A stretch of 64,000 nt of DNA from Omphiscola glabra (GCA_964017045.1 OZ024799.1:28655596-28719595); one strand, 5' to 3'; numbered from the stretch's first letter, positions 13,701 to 27,660 are shown. The notes: a model not told the origin generated them from the letters alone. Translations and numbers: made by a program.

Positions 13701-16700
13701 AATAACAAAAACACAAAAAACTGAATACAAACTTTCTTCAGCTGACATAATGGTGGCTATTGGTGTGGCTGGGCCATCCCCAAAGTCATTAATGGCTTGA
13801 ACAGTCACTTCGTATGGCATGTAGAACATCTGGGGACCCACTAGCTCCACATATTTACACATATAAACCAAACCTGTCTGATAATCTGGGACATATTGAC
13901 AAGCTTGTGAATGTGTCACATTTGTCTGAAATAAGATGAAAAAAAAACATTCAATTAAAAATAGTACTGGTATTGATATAAGTGCAGGCTATTACAAATC
14001 AAACATTGCTCAAAGTTATTTGCATGCATCATCATCATGTAGTACTCCAAATGGGGATATGCCATCAAGGATCTCTATAATTTTTGCATGAGGTAATGGT
14101 TAACATTATTTTATTGTTATCATATTCTATTTTTATGTAAAATAGCATTCAAATTTTCAGTTTTAAAAGTGGTATGGCCAAATTTAGTTCAATAATTTTC
14201 TACAAAAATATTTTAAATCATTCTTTTAAAAAGATCTCTCATCCTTGATTGGTAATCCTTAAATACAGTAACAACTATTCTTAAGTTCCTGCTACCTGCT
14301 ACGTCACATGCAATGTGTTATTAAGGATTTAATTTTTCTAATTTATATTAAAACAAGCTACAATGATATATTTATATATGAAGTTTATATCATTGGCAAC
14401 CTAATGCAAATTAGATGCGCCAAATGCTGCAAGAAAACAAAAAATATATGCAAAAAATGAGGTGTCAGAGTTTTTGCAACATGCTTTGAAAGCTTTCAAT
14501 GTAATTCTATGACATTTATGTGCCCACTATCCCACTATGGGATGCTTTGTATTTTGTTCCAAACATTCGAACATTTAAAAAGATGACTTGGTGGACATAT
14601 TTTTAGCTCAATAAAGATCTTGATATATTTTCATTAGAAATCAATCGGTTAATTATGACTTGTGAGGCCATTAATAGTAAACCCGGTGCTGTAAAGAACC
14701 TTTATACCTATCTTTTAATGATATAATAGAAAAAACATTTTGTACATGAAATCACTAATTGAAGAATTTAATTATAAAGAATCTTTTCTGAAAAATGTGA
14801 TCTGTGAGGAAGCTAAAGTTAAGAATGCTTTCTTATGGTTTAAATAATTTCACAACTTATTAGCCACTTTAGATACTCTTCTTGGGTATATCACAAATCT
14901 TTTTAATAACGATGCTTAAATCTAAGGGTATGATAAACTATTTTTAAATATGCAACACAAAAAAAGTAAGAAAAACTTACACTTCTCCATTTGGAAGAAT
15001 TTGCTTGAACACCTGCTTCTTGAGTTCTCCATGAAACCCTGTACTTCAAATTAGCTCCATTATGATCTTCTACAGGAAGAGGCTATGTGAAATATTAAGA
15101 GTCAACAAGTTAATTGATTAAAACTTTAGTGATTTTATTTGTCCTGAACACAGGTTTCAAATATGTTTTTAAAGTAAGACCATGCCCTAAGACGGCACTG
15201 CTTTTCTCAACTAAATTCATTACCAAGTACTGAGCAGTGGCGTTAACACAAATTCCTACTATATTTTAATTATGGATTCATATCTGGGAGACGTAAAACC
15301 CGTTGGACAAGAGTTATTCCCCTTCAATTTTAAGTTGTATCCAACTTGTGATTCATATTTATAATATTAAATTCGGAATGTACCTATAATATAGTGGGTT
15401 AAAATTGGGAAACGTGCTGTCCATTGACTTTTAAATCAAATTTCATTGCCAAAATCATTCAATATTTTTTAACAATATGTAAAGCATGATTCCTCTAAAA
15501 GAGTGAGTCGCCTACAATGTGAGGCCCTGACCACTGTGTGCCAGTGCTAAGTGGGCCCTGTCTTAAGATGGCACTGTAAACACAACACACCCCCCCCCCC
15601 AAACAACAAAAATAAAAAGAAATATTTAAAACTTACATCCCAAACAACAGTCAGATCTCCAACACTACCACCACCGCCACGAACATTTGTAACAGTCTGT
15701 GTTGGTTTGGCACCAGGAATTTGAGTCATTGCTAGAACAAGGGATGAAGAAAATATTATTTATTTAAAATTAAAAGGTAAAAATAATCATAACAACTTTA
15801 ACCTTAAGAACACGCTCTACATTCTCATCTCATTACCAGACCTGCCAAGAAAAAAAATCTGTAGGGGTGGTGCATGCGGGGGGGGGGAAAGTGGGGCCAC
15901 TGCCCCCCAGGGGGCGCCATCGGGGGAGGGGCGCGTTGATTTAAGATCTGTAAATTAATGCACAAGCATTTTAAATAAAGAAAGAAATACAAAGTTACCT
16001 CCATTGTCTTTGAAGAGTCCAAAGAACATTAGAAAATATACAGATTTATACAGTACAGGACAGAAGATCCATTTTATTTACATCTGTACACAGTCAGGCT
16101 GTTGAAGATCCATTTTATTTACATCTGTACACAGTCAGGCTGTTAAGACTAAGAGTTCAGTTTTCCTGCCTATCCCTAGTGGCCTTTTTGCATTTGTCCA
16201 ACAGCTCTTTGGACAACTGGGGATTAGCATTGCAACTGATTTTAGATACAAGCAAGTTAGAAAGATAAACTTTTTTGCTTGCCCTTGTTTCATTGTAATT
16301 TTTCTTCACAATCTTCTAGAAATCTGCGAGTGTGGAAACATTTCTTTGACTCTGTCATTAAAACGATGGGAGTTGGCTGGAGAAAAATTTCCTTCAATAA
16401 GAGAGGTGGTCCATAAAACTTAGCAAAGAAATTAGACATGGATGTCGTAGATTCACTGCACTTTTAGCTGCAGTGGTATAACTTTATGTTGTTTTTGTGT
16501 GTTAAAATATGTTGTAACCACTACTTTCAATAGATTTATCCATTTAAATTTAATTAAGAAAAACTTCACCAAACAAACAAAAAGTCACAACAAAACTGAT
16601 TTATTTTTAGCCAAGTAAAAGGATGAATCGTGATCGGATCAATTGATAATTGAAGAATGATTTGGAGATTGCGGCTCGCTTCGATAAAAACAAGGCAGTG

Positions 16701-19700
16701 TCTACACGTCCGGCGACCGGACTTCTCGACTATTAGCGGTCACGTGACAAGGCTGACGGACAAATATCCCGCGCAACTTCGCGACGGTGGTCCTGTGACT
16801 TGATCAAATATGTAATAGTAATAGACGGGCAAATATCTCGAGAACTTATTCGTCCGGTCGCCGGACATGTAGATAAAACGTTAAACATTTTTTTAAAAAT
16901 AAAAATAAAGGAATGCACCACATCCTGTCGTATCCGATTTTGTATTTAAAAAAATATTTTTTGTCGCTTTCGGATTTTTATGACGGGTGTAAAATTATAA
17001 TGTTCGGAAAATCGGAATTTTAATGGGTTTGTCGGAAGGTCGGAATGAGGGGTAAAAAATCCGTATAATTCCGACAAAATCGGAAGGGTTGGCAGGTCTG
17101 CATTACTGAATTCAACTACAGACAATAGCATATAATCTAATAAGTAATTTTATTTTTTGAAAAAGGAATTCTCTACTTCCTCAATTTGCTAACGTATTGT
17201 TCATAAATGTCAGACCAAAGATCTCTCTTGTGGCTATTCCAATTTAAATTTCCCTAACCTGTAGGAAGACTGGGAACTCCAATTCCAAAACTGTTTCTGG
17301 CCATGACCCTAAATTGTATTCCAGCACCAGCTTTGAGGTTTGTCAAGCGAACAAATCTTTTATCGGGATACTGCTCATTTATGGTACTGAATTTTGGAAT
17401 ATCTGAAATAAATAGGTTATTCTATGAGCTTTTGAACATCAAATTTCAACTTAGTCTTGATATATTAAGCATTCAAAAATAAAATCTTATCCAAATATAG
17501 CATTTCAAATATAAAATCTCTGAATAAAACAGACTTTTCCACGGGGATGCTAGGTGTTGGTTTTAAGGAACTTAATATTTTTTCAACAAATAGCCGATTT
17601 TCCTGATAATTATTTTAAGTCATTTTTGCTTATACATTTGTATAAAATTAAACCAAAATAACTTACTGTTTCCATCAGGATGTATTCTCCATGTTGAGTC
17701 ATAGCTAGTACGAAATTCAACAAAGTAATCTGTAATTATACTTCCATGGTCTTCTCCATCAGTCCAGACAATGTAGCGTGTGGTATTGGGGTTGATATTA
17801 TCTGTAGGAGCATCATTAGTATTGGGAAGGGATCTTACCTGAACATATACACCTGCTGGTTCGCCAGGTGGTCCTGGAGAAAATTAACAATCAAAAAAGA
17901 CATTTTAAAAATGTAATATGCACATTTATAAAAATTTTCTAGAGGATCTGACATGCTCTTTAACAACAGAAATGTTAATAGATGATAATCTGAGGACAAT
18001 TTATATCTCAATTTTCATGGTCCATTGAGAAAGAGTGTCTTATATGTGGGGTAAACTATCCAATAGCAAAATGGTTACAACTAACCTAAGTATAAAATAG
18101 AGTTTCTCTAACAAGTTCCCTATTTCTTGGAGTAGGAAAACTTAGAAAGAAAACAAACAACAGGAATTGATGTATATAAAAAGAACAGTTTTTAAAATTT
18201 TTTATGAACAAGGTGGGGGGCCAAGGAGATCAATAACATTTTTCTATGGGTAGAAAGAAAAAAGTTAAAAAATGGTGCTACTAAGCAAGGCAAATCTTGT
18301 TTCAAGGACGTTTGTCTCCCACACAAACTATAAAATGGGTTAAGAGCCTAGGCATAAAAACAAACTTACCCATGACAGTGACATACGCTGAAGCAGACAG
18401 TTGATCCATACCAGTAGTAGGTATGCATATGTACTTTCCCTCATTCTTGTATTGGGTAGCAATAATGTATAGTGACCCCTTTTGATTTCCTTCACCCTAA
18501 AGTGTTTTTTTTTTTTTTTAGAAAATGGAATTTATTATTTTATAACTTGTTCAAGTCTAACCAATCTTACTATTCAAAAAGTCAATTGTTTTGCATAAAG
18601 TATCACCATAGAAAAAAAAGGTTTCTTCTGCATAGATGAAAGTGTAAATAACTAAATTCTTCTAAGCAAATAATTTTATTGTAATTGTTCATCTTTATGC
18701 TTAGCAAAAGTCACATATTTGAAATAAAATAACCCAGATATATTTTATTTTAACATGACCATGCAAATCACATACAAATGATAATACACTTCTTACTGTC
18801 ATAGCATTTGTCACACCAGCATTTTAAAAAAAAAATTAAAAATTATTGTATAAAGATGTCTACCTGGCGATACTCAGGCTCAATAATATAATCAATGATG
18901 TGGTCATTGAACTTCCAAACATAAACCATATCAGTTTCACGTGAGTATGAAGCTTCACACAATAACGTTGCTGTAAGGTTGACTTCCACTCTCTGATCAC
19001 TTGGACTTATAGATAAAACTGTACGCTCTGTAGAATTTGTTTTACAATATTCATGAGTGAAGTTTAAATTGATCAACTTCTCAAAGAATTTTTAAAGAAA
19101 AATTATTAATTTTACTGCAACTGAACAGTTAATTGTAATTTGATAAAGATTAATCAGTTAACAATACCATACCTAAAATCCTAAGATTGGTATAATCTTC
19201 AGCTTTTCCAACTTTATTTTCCACCTGACAGGTATATTTCCCCTGATCACTAAGCTGCAGGCCCTGAATGAGCAGGTTGCCATTAAGCAACATACGATAA
19301 TGGTCACCTTCACTAGAAACACCTGGCTGAAGATTTAAATTGCTCCCATCTTTCAACCAAATATATGTAGGCAAGGGTGCAGCCACAGGATCACAAATAA
19401 TTGTCACATTTCCACCGACAGCTCCAGACTGTGTTTTCATCATAGGCGTTTTATCAAAAGATGGTGTAATCTCTGCATGGAAAAAGGGGACCAATTTAGT
19501 TAGCAATCTCAAATATCCCTATAGTAAAGCAACACATTTTGTTTAAAATCTAGTCTATTTAATGTTATGAATGTTTTATCATAACTGTTTTGATCTAGCA
19601 CCTAAGTTATATTATTAGAATATTTAAGGCCAAAGTTCAAATAGAAGTAATTCAAAATTAAATTTGATACTAAGTAGAAAGTAAAACATGTTTGAAACAA

Positions 19701-22700
19701 GCACAATGCTACCCTCATTGATTTGATGTCATATTTTATTGACTGTTTTTAAAACTATAATATAAATCACTTTTCAAATCATGGCTTCATTTAATTGCTA
19801 AAATTTAACAAACCTAAAATAAAACATTTTAATTTTACCACTTCTTGAAAAATAAAAAAATAAAGGTTTTTCCACACCACTTTTTTTTTAAAGCCGATTC
19901 AGCATTTAAAGAAAAAAAACAAAAAAAAAAACTCTTTACCTAAAACACGTAGCTGTGCTGTACTGAATGTTGTTCCATAAGAGTTTGATGCTGCACACTG
20001 GTACATCCCATTATCTCTCTTCCCATCTACAGTAGTTATAGTCAATGTGTTAACATCAACAGTAATGCCTGGTGAAGATTTCAAGACCTCTCCATTCTTA
20101 TACCATTGATATGTAGGTGTCGGTCTACCTGAAGCCTCACAATGCCATGTCAGACGACTTCCAACATCCACATGCTGATGAGTAAGTGGGTAGGTGAAGT
20201 AAGGTTTGGCTTGAATCTTCAAATCTATTGTCCTTGTATCCTGGAGGTTTGTTGCTGAACTAAACACTTTGCATGTGTATTTGCCACCGTCTGCTAATTC
20301 TACATTTGTAAGCAGCAGAATACGGTCACTGCTCTCCAAGGCATAGCCATTTGGAAGGGGCCGCCCACCCTCACGAGACCATGTGTACTTTAAAGGCCCA
20401 GTGCCATAAGCAAAGCATTCCAGCCTGACATTCCCACCTTTTGTAGGAGTTGCAGGAAAAATATATATAAATTCATTCTGAATAATAGGTTGAAACCGAC
20501 TTGCCCCCGCCGACTGCACATTCAAAGCAAATCCAAGACTTGTTCTGCTCTCTGTTTGTGATGCTCCTATATAATTACCACTCTGACCAAAATTTGACAG
20601 TGTAACAAGACAGTAGTATGTTCCCTGATCAGAAGGAGCAAGCTCGGAAAAATAAAGTTTCCCATTGGCAGAAATGAAAGTGTGTGTTTGGAAATCAGGC
20701 CTGATAAAACTTAAAAAATTGTTTTTGTACCACTGGTAAGTTTTGGCTGTGGGGGAAAAAAAGAAGAAAAAGTTCTGAATTTTTTTAAAGACAAATGCAG
20801 ATTTAAATAAGAAGTAAATATTCATAAACTTATTAACAGAAAAAAACTTTTACAAATACAAGTGGCTGTCAAGAGATAATATGTGGTGGTGATTTCTATA
20901 AAGTCATAATTAGGTGCTGTAAATGAAAATAAATTAACATTGCTGAATAATAGAGGCTTTAATAATAATTACTCTTATTGCTATCAAATCTAAATAGTGG
21001 CATTTTAATAGTGTATATTATATATATAAGAATGAGCTATGCTGACCGTAACGCCAAGGAACCAAAAAGCTTTAAATACGTTCAGATTCTTAAAATCGAT
21101 CATAGTTATTTTCAATTATTTACGGAAATCGAGAAAATTTGTGGAAAAAAGAGATGTTACATTCTCTTTTCACAAATAAACATATGTTAACCAATTAAGA
21201 AAAACAATGGCGTTAACAAAACGTTTGTACATTTATATTAATTAGTATACCCATGAATATCAAAACCCAATCATTTTACATACTTGAAAATTAAATTTTG
21301 AAAAAGGGTGATGGGTTAATATTTTTTTTTCAAAAAAATTAAAATGCATTTTTGTTTTTACTTTACGAAAAGTAAATTGGGTGTGTATTTTTATGAGATT
21401 AACAATTTAAAAAAAAAAAGACACTCAAGTCTGTTATAGACATCAAAAATGGTTGCGAGATTCTTCTTTAGATAAAATTCTTTGTTTTACAATTTTCTGA
21501 TAATGTATAATTAAAAAAACAAGGCAAAAGTGTATTTAAATTTTTGATGAAGATATCAATATATCAAATTACTATAATATAAAATATATTTATATCATAT
21601 ATAGAGTTTTTATTGTAAATTTAAGATTGTTTTTTTAACAATTGTTAGAGAAATAAGTTGTAGTTCAAGGGCACGAAAAGGGATAAATCTAAAGTAATTC
21701 TCTAGCGTAGAAATTGTCCCTCAATTAACTTCTTTAGTGACAAAAGTGATATAATTAGTGATAATTTAGATGGGTAATTTAAGGTCATGTTTAGAGGGAA
21801 AAAAGTAGTTTAGGAGCGTAAAAGGGGGTAGGGTAGGCGTATAACATATAGCAGATAAATACTTCTCAAAACTTAATAATGTTAGAAACATAAATATCAT
21901 TACATAGATACTTCTTTTTAAAGTTAGGACTTTTGATGCGTTTTTGCAAATAGCAAGTAGACATTATCGCAAAGGACCTACCATCATTATCCTGATAACA
22001 TCGGGTCATATATTCTAGTAACTAATATAATAAATAACCTACATTTGTAATTACAATAGGAATTTCAAAGTAAAATTAATTTAAAAAATGCATAATTTGT
22101 GTCCTACTAATCAGTAACAGGCAATGTGGCAAAGCAGTTTTGTAATCTCCCAATTTACTAGTCTGGGCATCCAAACCAATCTAACTTAAATCTTTCCCCA
22201 TCATATTTAACTAACCAATCCACTGTCCCATTGCATCATGGATCCCCAAACTAATGCCCGGCCCAGAAGGCCACTGTAATAGTACCCAGGTTTTAAAGTC
22301 GTGAACAAGTACCTGTGAAAAGGCCAATAACGGTGCTGCAATCTGCAATACATGGCAAGCTGCGTATACAGAAGAGGACAACACAAGACAGTTTCTGGAA
22401 TTTCTGTCTGATCTAAATGTTGCCTATAAAGATATTCTGTACCACACTGTTGGGTTAGTCAAGGTAGAGCTTTGACATGTTTTTATGACTTTCACACATT
22501 TCAGCTTTTTGGCTTTTGAAAAAAACAGAGCTCAAAGATACAGAATGGAAATGGCACCTAACCTTTCTAAGATGGAACAGAGCTGCTTAACAGTTTCAAG
22601 GTAAAACTTTAAGGAAAGGGGAAGCTCATCTGTGATATGCATTCACATGTAAAAGCATTTCAAATTAAATTAAAACTCCTTCATAAGAAGGTAAAGGAGG

Positions 22701-25700
22701 AAAACTTTTGGCATATCTCCACAAAAATCAAAACCTAATGATGGATGAACCAGAAAAAAAAAAAGATTTTATAACTGGAAATGTTGCAAAAGGATTCTCA
22801 AATGAATCAAACAGTTTCTTCTCCATGAATAGGACAAATTTCTGTTGACATTTTTTAATTCTATTTACCTAATGGAACTGGAAGAACAGAAATGTGACTG
22901 ATAAACAAATTAAAGTCCAGTAACCTAACTAATTTCTATGCATCTCTCCATTCTGAGACATGTAGTAATACCAGAAACCTTGCACTCATTGCAACCATCT
23001 TTGACAGCACCTATGTCTGTGAACATACTTTTATCCCCAATGAAACATCTGAAATTTACAAACAGATACAGACTAACTGATGCATTCCTTCATCACTTGT
23101 TACAACTAGAAGTGATGAATATGAAACCAGACAATGACCATATATTTTAGCAAGGTGCAGGCTCATACTTTCCCTTGAAGTACTTACTGTTATGAAGATT
23201 ATGCTCCTCAATTTAAACATTCTAATGATTTTTCCTTTTCTAAGCACTACAAGTTGGATGTGCATAGGAATTGGTTCTTATCTTATGTTCAAAGTGCAGT
23301 TTGACTCCAAACAGTGTCTGAGTGATGGTGGACTGGCCCCCTGATTAAAAAGTTTGATGACCCTTACATTACATCCTACATTGTCTCCATTACCCTTACT
23401 ATTCCATCTTTTACCCTGAACAATTTATTAACGAAGTTAACAGGGTATTTAAAAATAAAGAAAAACTATGAAATTAAAAAAATCTTACATGGTTTTCCAT
23501 TGATATATGGACACTCTAGATTGGCACCGTCATATTCCTTCCCATTCACAGGTGCTGGATTCACGTTTGAAAAATCACCGAGTTCACCAAAGGTGAGTCG
23601 AGCAGATGAGCTTATCACTGTTCCGTAGTCATTGGTAGCTTTACACATGTATGTGGACTCATCAGTCATTCCTGGATTCCGAATCTCTAGTAAACCAGTA
23701 GTAAATGAATATCTGGGGAATGGAATGCACTGGCGTTGAGTATAGCAATTCTACCATTCAGTAGTTGTATTGACCATTGCTCAAGGCATAATTTGATGAA
23801 TGCAAATGAATTTATTTAAAATCCCAAAATAATCAATATTCTATTTAAACTAGCTAGGCATATAAACTATTTTTTGGTAGGCTGATTAGCCAATTTATCT
23901 TCAAAAAAACCTAATGTATCAGTCAAAAAGGATGATTACAAATCCATAGATGCAATCCTAATCAGGCCTTGAATAAAGATTGTATTCAGCTCTTTCCCAA
24001 CTTGCAATAAGTGGGTAAACCTCAAGATAGTAAAATAAAGGGATAAAAGAATAAAATTCATTTTTTACATAATATAAATGGAATGCACCTACCTAGTGGA
24101 TACTCCCAATGGAATCATTTTGTTGTCATTAGTTAACTTCAACCAATCATAAGAAGCTTGTGGATTGGCCTGAGCCAAGCACTGCAAATAGACAGTAGTT
24201 GTTGATCCTAAGACAATAGTATCTTGGGGTTCTTGGAGAAAAGTGGGGCCTCTGGGTGCCTGTGTGGGGTTGTCAACATTCAGACCATAATCTGTAGGAT
24301 TGAAAAGAGAATAAAGAAATTGTACCAAAATATACATATCAGATGATTTTAAGAGGCAAGTAATATATGAAACCAGACTAGATTTCAAACTAAATATAGA
24401 AAAGTCTGCCTAGGAAAAAAATAAATAAACACACTTAACTAAAAACGGATACATTAAATTGAAACCAAATTTTGCTAATGAAAATAAGATATAAAAGTTT
24501 AAATACCAAAATCTCTTTGCTGTTGAACAATCCTGTAAACCTCGTCTAAACTTATTTCACAGACAAAAGAATATGGTTCACCATCCTTGCCAACATTCCA
24601 AAGGTATTCAACACCTGGGAATATTCAAAATATGCAATTACATTCTTAAACAACCATTGTACTTTCTTTTTAAAAAAAAATAATTAAATTGTTTAGAAGT
24701 AAACTATTCGCCCTTTGTAATCTTTTCTTTCAGTACATGATATTTATTTTTTAAAATGGATATTAATGACAAATATATGCAAGATCTGTACATTAATTAC
24801 AGGAAATAATTGATTGGCAGTGCTAACTACAATAATGAAGATCACATATTTCAAAAGAAGCCTTCATATTTTTTTATATTGATAATAAATCCAGACTAAA
24901 AACCACCATGCACCATTACCAGTGTAATTGTAGACTACTCTCAAACCATCTTCTTTGCGTACGGTTGCAGTGTTGGGCATCCACTTATCCAAGGAACCAC
25001 CTATACTGCCATCCCCTTGCCACCTGATGCCTGAGTTTACTGTTATCCCACTTGTTAGCCAAATATCTCTGTTGATAAAGTGGAGCAAATATGATTATTG
25101 AATGCAATGATTTGTTCTGAATTTCTTACAAGTCTTTTACAAATTTGAATTGTAAGGATTTTCACTAAAAAAAAATTATGTGGCTTATATTACATATTGC
25201 AATCAAACTAAAGCATTAAAAGGAAAAAAAAAATTGTAACTTAAAAAATGTTAAGTACTGAATTCAGGCATAAATGTAACCCACTTCTTTTGTGTTACTT
25301 TGAAGGTTAAAAAATATAACTTGATGGAGTGAAATATTTTTCTTTTACACATGGCACAAACCCATAAATAAAAGAAGACAAAATCTTACCGTCTCTGATC
25401 ATTTGTCAGAAGCCAGTTAGCAACAAATTGGTGCTCCTCTGGTGTGTTGACACTCAAGAGGGTAGCGCCATTTTCTTGACAGGCTGCACTAGCACCAGGC
25501 TGGTCCAAACGGGGAAACGCTACAAACTTGTAACATTTAGCACTAAACATAAGCCAACCAATGTCCGACGGGCAAGCTGTAACAAAAGAGTGTAAGTAAC
25601 TTTGCTTTAGGAAAAAATATACTACAGAATTGTCTTTAAGATTTTTTACTAAGATTTGTATGCCTGCTTGATGTGAATTAAATTTAATGAATATATTGTA

Positions 25701-26785
25701 GAAATACAACTGCACATCTCTCTTAGACCAAAAAAAATTAGCTAAAAAATACTCAAACTGGGGAACAGATTATGTTCCTGTTATTACTTATACAGACCAA
25801 AAACACAAGCAAACACAGAAGATGTATCTTTCCCTTAATGCTATAGAAGCATGTGCTATCATTAAGACAAATGGATTCACTTTTATTGAGTAATCTGACA
25901 ATGCATAAATCCAAACATGATTAATCTGAAGTGAACGCAAAAAGTTTCCACCATCATTCTAGAAAAAGTATAATAAAGCTTTAAAAAATATAGGATTTCT
26001 TGTCACATAATTCTGATAATGACATCAGTTAAAAACGCAAGCATAGTAACAAATGTCAGATTATTAAGTTATTACACCCCCCCCCCCAAACCATGTCCCT
26101 TTTCTTCTTCTATATATTAAGGGCCCACGATCAATTTATTGATCATTATGGCTCCTATGAATGTAGATGGGATTTGCAATGTCTCTGTGCCTGGTGTTGA
26201 TGAGGATATTGTGTGTTGTGGAAAATAATGGCAGAAGCATGGTTTTGAAAGACCAGTTTTTTTTTTTTTTAAATATGGCATAAGACACAGGACTTCACTG
26301 ATCACACAGCCATGCATTGCCACAAAATTATATAATATTATTAAATAATAGGGTGCTTGAAAAAACAGGCCAACGTAGGCAACATTTTAAAATAAGCATG
26401 ACTTAATAATTCTGATTTTATAAATACATGAAATTTTTTTCAGTTTTTGGATCTGCTCCAGGGCCTAACTTTGTGTAACACTGATGTGACCTAACTTTGT
26501 ATGACACTGATGGGATCAAACTTTGTGTGGCACTAATGGGATCAAACTTTGTGTGGCACTAATGTGACCTAAATTTGTGTGGTACTGATGTGACCAAATT
26601 GTGTCAGAAGAGTTATTGTATGTGTAATGTAAAACGGGCATAACTTAAGAACCTCTTTAAATATAAATCATCTGTAACTGTTAAAACACACACTAAAAAT
26701 TCTTACTTTGTGTTGTTACTTGGCCATCAACAAAATTCAATAAAAGCAAAACCCACAGAACACAGCTTTTAAAATTAGATTCCAT
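10760..26785 (-). CDS. Cont: contactin (GPI-anchored Ig/FN3 cell adhesion protein with C-type lectin domain), 20 exons
   Basis: Exons (minus): 26707-26785, 25390-25576, 24920-25068, 24507-24614, 24093-24291, 23489-23712, 19940-20746, 19173-19472, 18864-19027, 18370-18496, 17667-17873, 17259-17402, 15637-15731, 14981-15082, 13733-13925, 13362-13483, 12466-12670, 12128-12243, 11564-11744, 10760-10881. They total 3831 nt, 1276 aa, in frame throughout (one boundary near 24291 is uncertain by 1 bp). Order: signal peptide (1-24), C-type lectin domain (about 27-175), Ig1-Ig6 (about 185-782; Ig2-Ig4 mostly on one 807-bp exon), four FN3 (about 782-1236), and a hydrophobic GPI-attachment tail (about 1255-1276). 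Insect contactin, which has the same lectin-Ig-FN3 order, acts at septate junctions with neurexin IV and neuroglian; vertebrate contactins act at paranodes. The lectin domain keeps its cysteines and a WNVG motif but no EPN/QPD, so sugar binding is doubtful. Introns hold a hAT relic, a 1.26-kb transposon and a splice-anchored minisatellite; other introns are AT-rich and featureless. Confidence 0.95.
11838..12139 (-). repeat. 36-bp minisatellite starting inside contactin exon 18
   Basis: Read on the gene strand, the first unit starts with the last 12 coding bases CTAGGCTACAAG and continues over the donor GTAAAT. About eight further units follow (most exactly 36 bp) beginning CTAGGCTACAGGG, TTAGGCTACAGGG, CTAGATTACAGGG and so on. 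Most copies change the donor GT context to GGGTT. Confidence 0.85.
12770..13200. repeat. probable dispersed repeat in contactin intron 16
   Basis: Left side ATATACTAGTATATAGG followed by TCTATAAGCTGAGG. Right side ends near GGATAAGTCGACTC. The spaced TATAAG-CGA motifs in opposite orientation suggest a transposon-derived repeat. Family not identified. Confidence 0.35.
15837..17100 (-). mobile_element. 1.26-kb DNA transposon relic in contactin intron 12
   Basis: Terminal inverted repeats CAGACCTGCCAA and TTGGCAGGTCTG, flanked by a perfect 6-bp direct repeat CATTAC (15831-15836 and 17101-17106). Inside, a 41-bp direct duplication lies near 16062-16143, an inner inverted repeat at 16700-16874, and decayed coding-like sequence on the minus strand around 16150-16430 (readable blocks include EGNFSPANSHRF and NPQLSKELLDKCKK, in different frames). 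The transposase family was not recognised. A 6-bp duplication is unusual for hAT (8), Mariner (2) or piggyBac (4). Confidence 0.75.
16700..16874. repeat. nested inverted-repeat element
   Basis: Left arm GTCTACACGTCCGGCGACC and right arm, ending CCGGACATGTAGAT, pair almost perfectly over 23 bp. The segment is much more GC-rich than its surroundings and lies inside the 15837-17100 transposon, so it is either a nested MITE or that element's own subterminal structure. Confidence 0.6.
22130..23366 (+). pseudogene. hAT transposase pseudogene (GTF2IRD2/ZBED-like) in contactin intron 6
   Basis: Broken by stops and frameshifts. Ordered hAT fragments can be read on the plus strand: RQFLEFLSDLN then YKDILYHTVG near 22395-22455, AFQIKLKLLHKKVKEENFWH near 22655-22720, and the C-terminal dimerisation region with FDSTYVCEHTF near 23005-23035 and FTNRYRLTDAFLHHLL near 23050-23105. 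The stretch ends near 23366 with GGCCCCCTGATTAAAAAG, the kind of terminus seen in this hAT group. The left end was not located. It lies antisense to contactin and has no role in it. Confidence 0.75.
26450..26605. repeat. about 27-bp tandem repeat, 5 copies
   Basis: Diverged units around AACTTTGTGTGGCACTAATG in contactin intron 1. This is one of the few arrays in the left half. Confidence 0.75.
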
Positions 26786-27359
26786 TTCGTGATGCCAGTA
26801 AAAGGAGCTGGTGATTATGTTCTGAAAGAATATCAAAATAAGATGATACATTAACATTTTAATTTCTGCAGTGACAGTGTTGCTATGACTATATATCTAT
26901 TAATGGGCCCTTTATTTATGGCAGGTTTACCCCATCTGGGTTGACCAACCAGTAAATACAGGGTTACTAATTGCTCCTGGGTTGGTAAACTAGTTGCAGT
27001 CATAGGAACCAGAATTAGGGACCATTTCACCATGGCATCCACCCCCTTAATGTGGAAGCTATTTTCGACATTTCGGGGGTAGTCAGGTGTCCACCAGCAA
27101 TGGGGTCATTCCGGAGTTGCAACTTTGCTGCCCTCTCTCCCTGAATTTTAGTGGGGGAGTGTGGGTTGTGAATTGGGATATTTGGCGGGTCCACAGATTT
27201 CATTATTTCTGAGTAATCTACCACTTCAACGCTGGCTATTCAAAAATCATGTTTACGGATTTGAAGTGTTATTTTACTGTTTATTCTTTTTTTTTCTTTG
27301 TATGATAGCATGCAAGTAAATGGAAATGTTTTTTTTAATGACAATGTACAAATTAATTT

Positions 27360-27660
27360 CAGCATATGTAGAATATTCCAAGACAACAATGAAGGGAGTA
27401 AGAAGTGATAGGAGCGCTGCTGATGCCGAACTGTCTTTTAAGTTTGCCCACACCCACTTTTTTTTCTACATTCTGCATGTGGGCACCAGTGAGTGCGTCA
27501 TTTGGATCAACGAAGTTTTGTTTATGGGCCAGAAAATATTGTTCATACATTTCAAATGCCAGCAAAATCCCAGTGGTCTTCTCTTCACTGTCTGGTCTTT
27601 CGTGTAAAATATTACACAATACAGACCCAAAAAAACACAATCCTTTAATAATTGACACCT
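27360..27660 (-). pseudogene. Merlin/IS1595-like transposase fragment
   Basis: The frame reads QNFVDPNDALTGAHMQNVEK followed by KLKRQFG. This matches the catalytic C-terminal core of the IS1595/Merlin DDE superfamily, where FVDP, a GAHTQ-like motif, an invariant Glu two residues on and a following K/R-rich helix occur. The expected HTQ is HMQ, and the Trp normally following the Glu is lost. The rest of the element is not found, so this is a dead fragment. The call rests on remembered family motifs. Confidence 0.5.
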
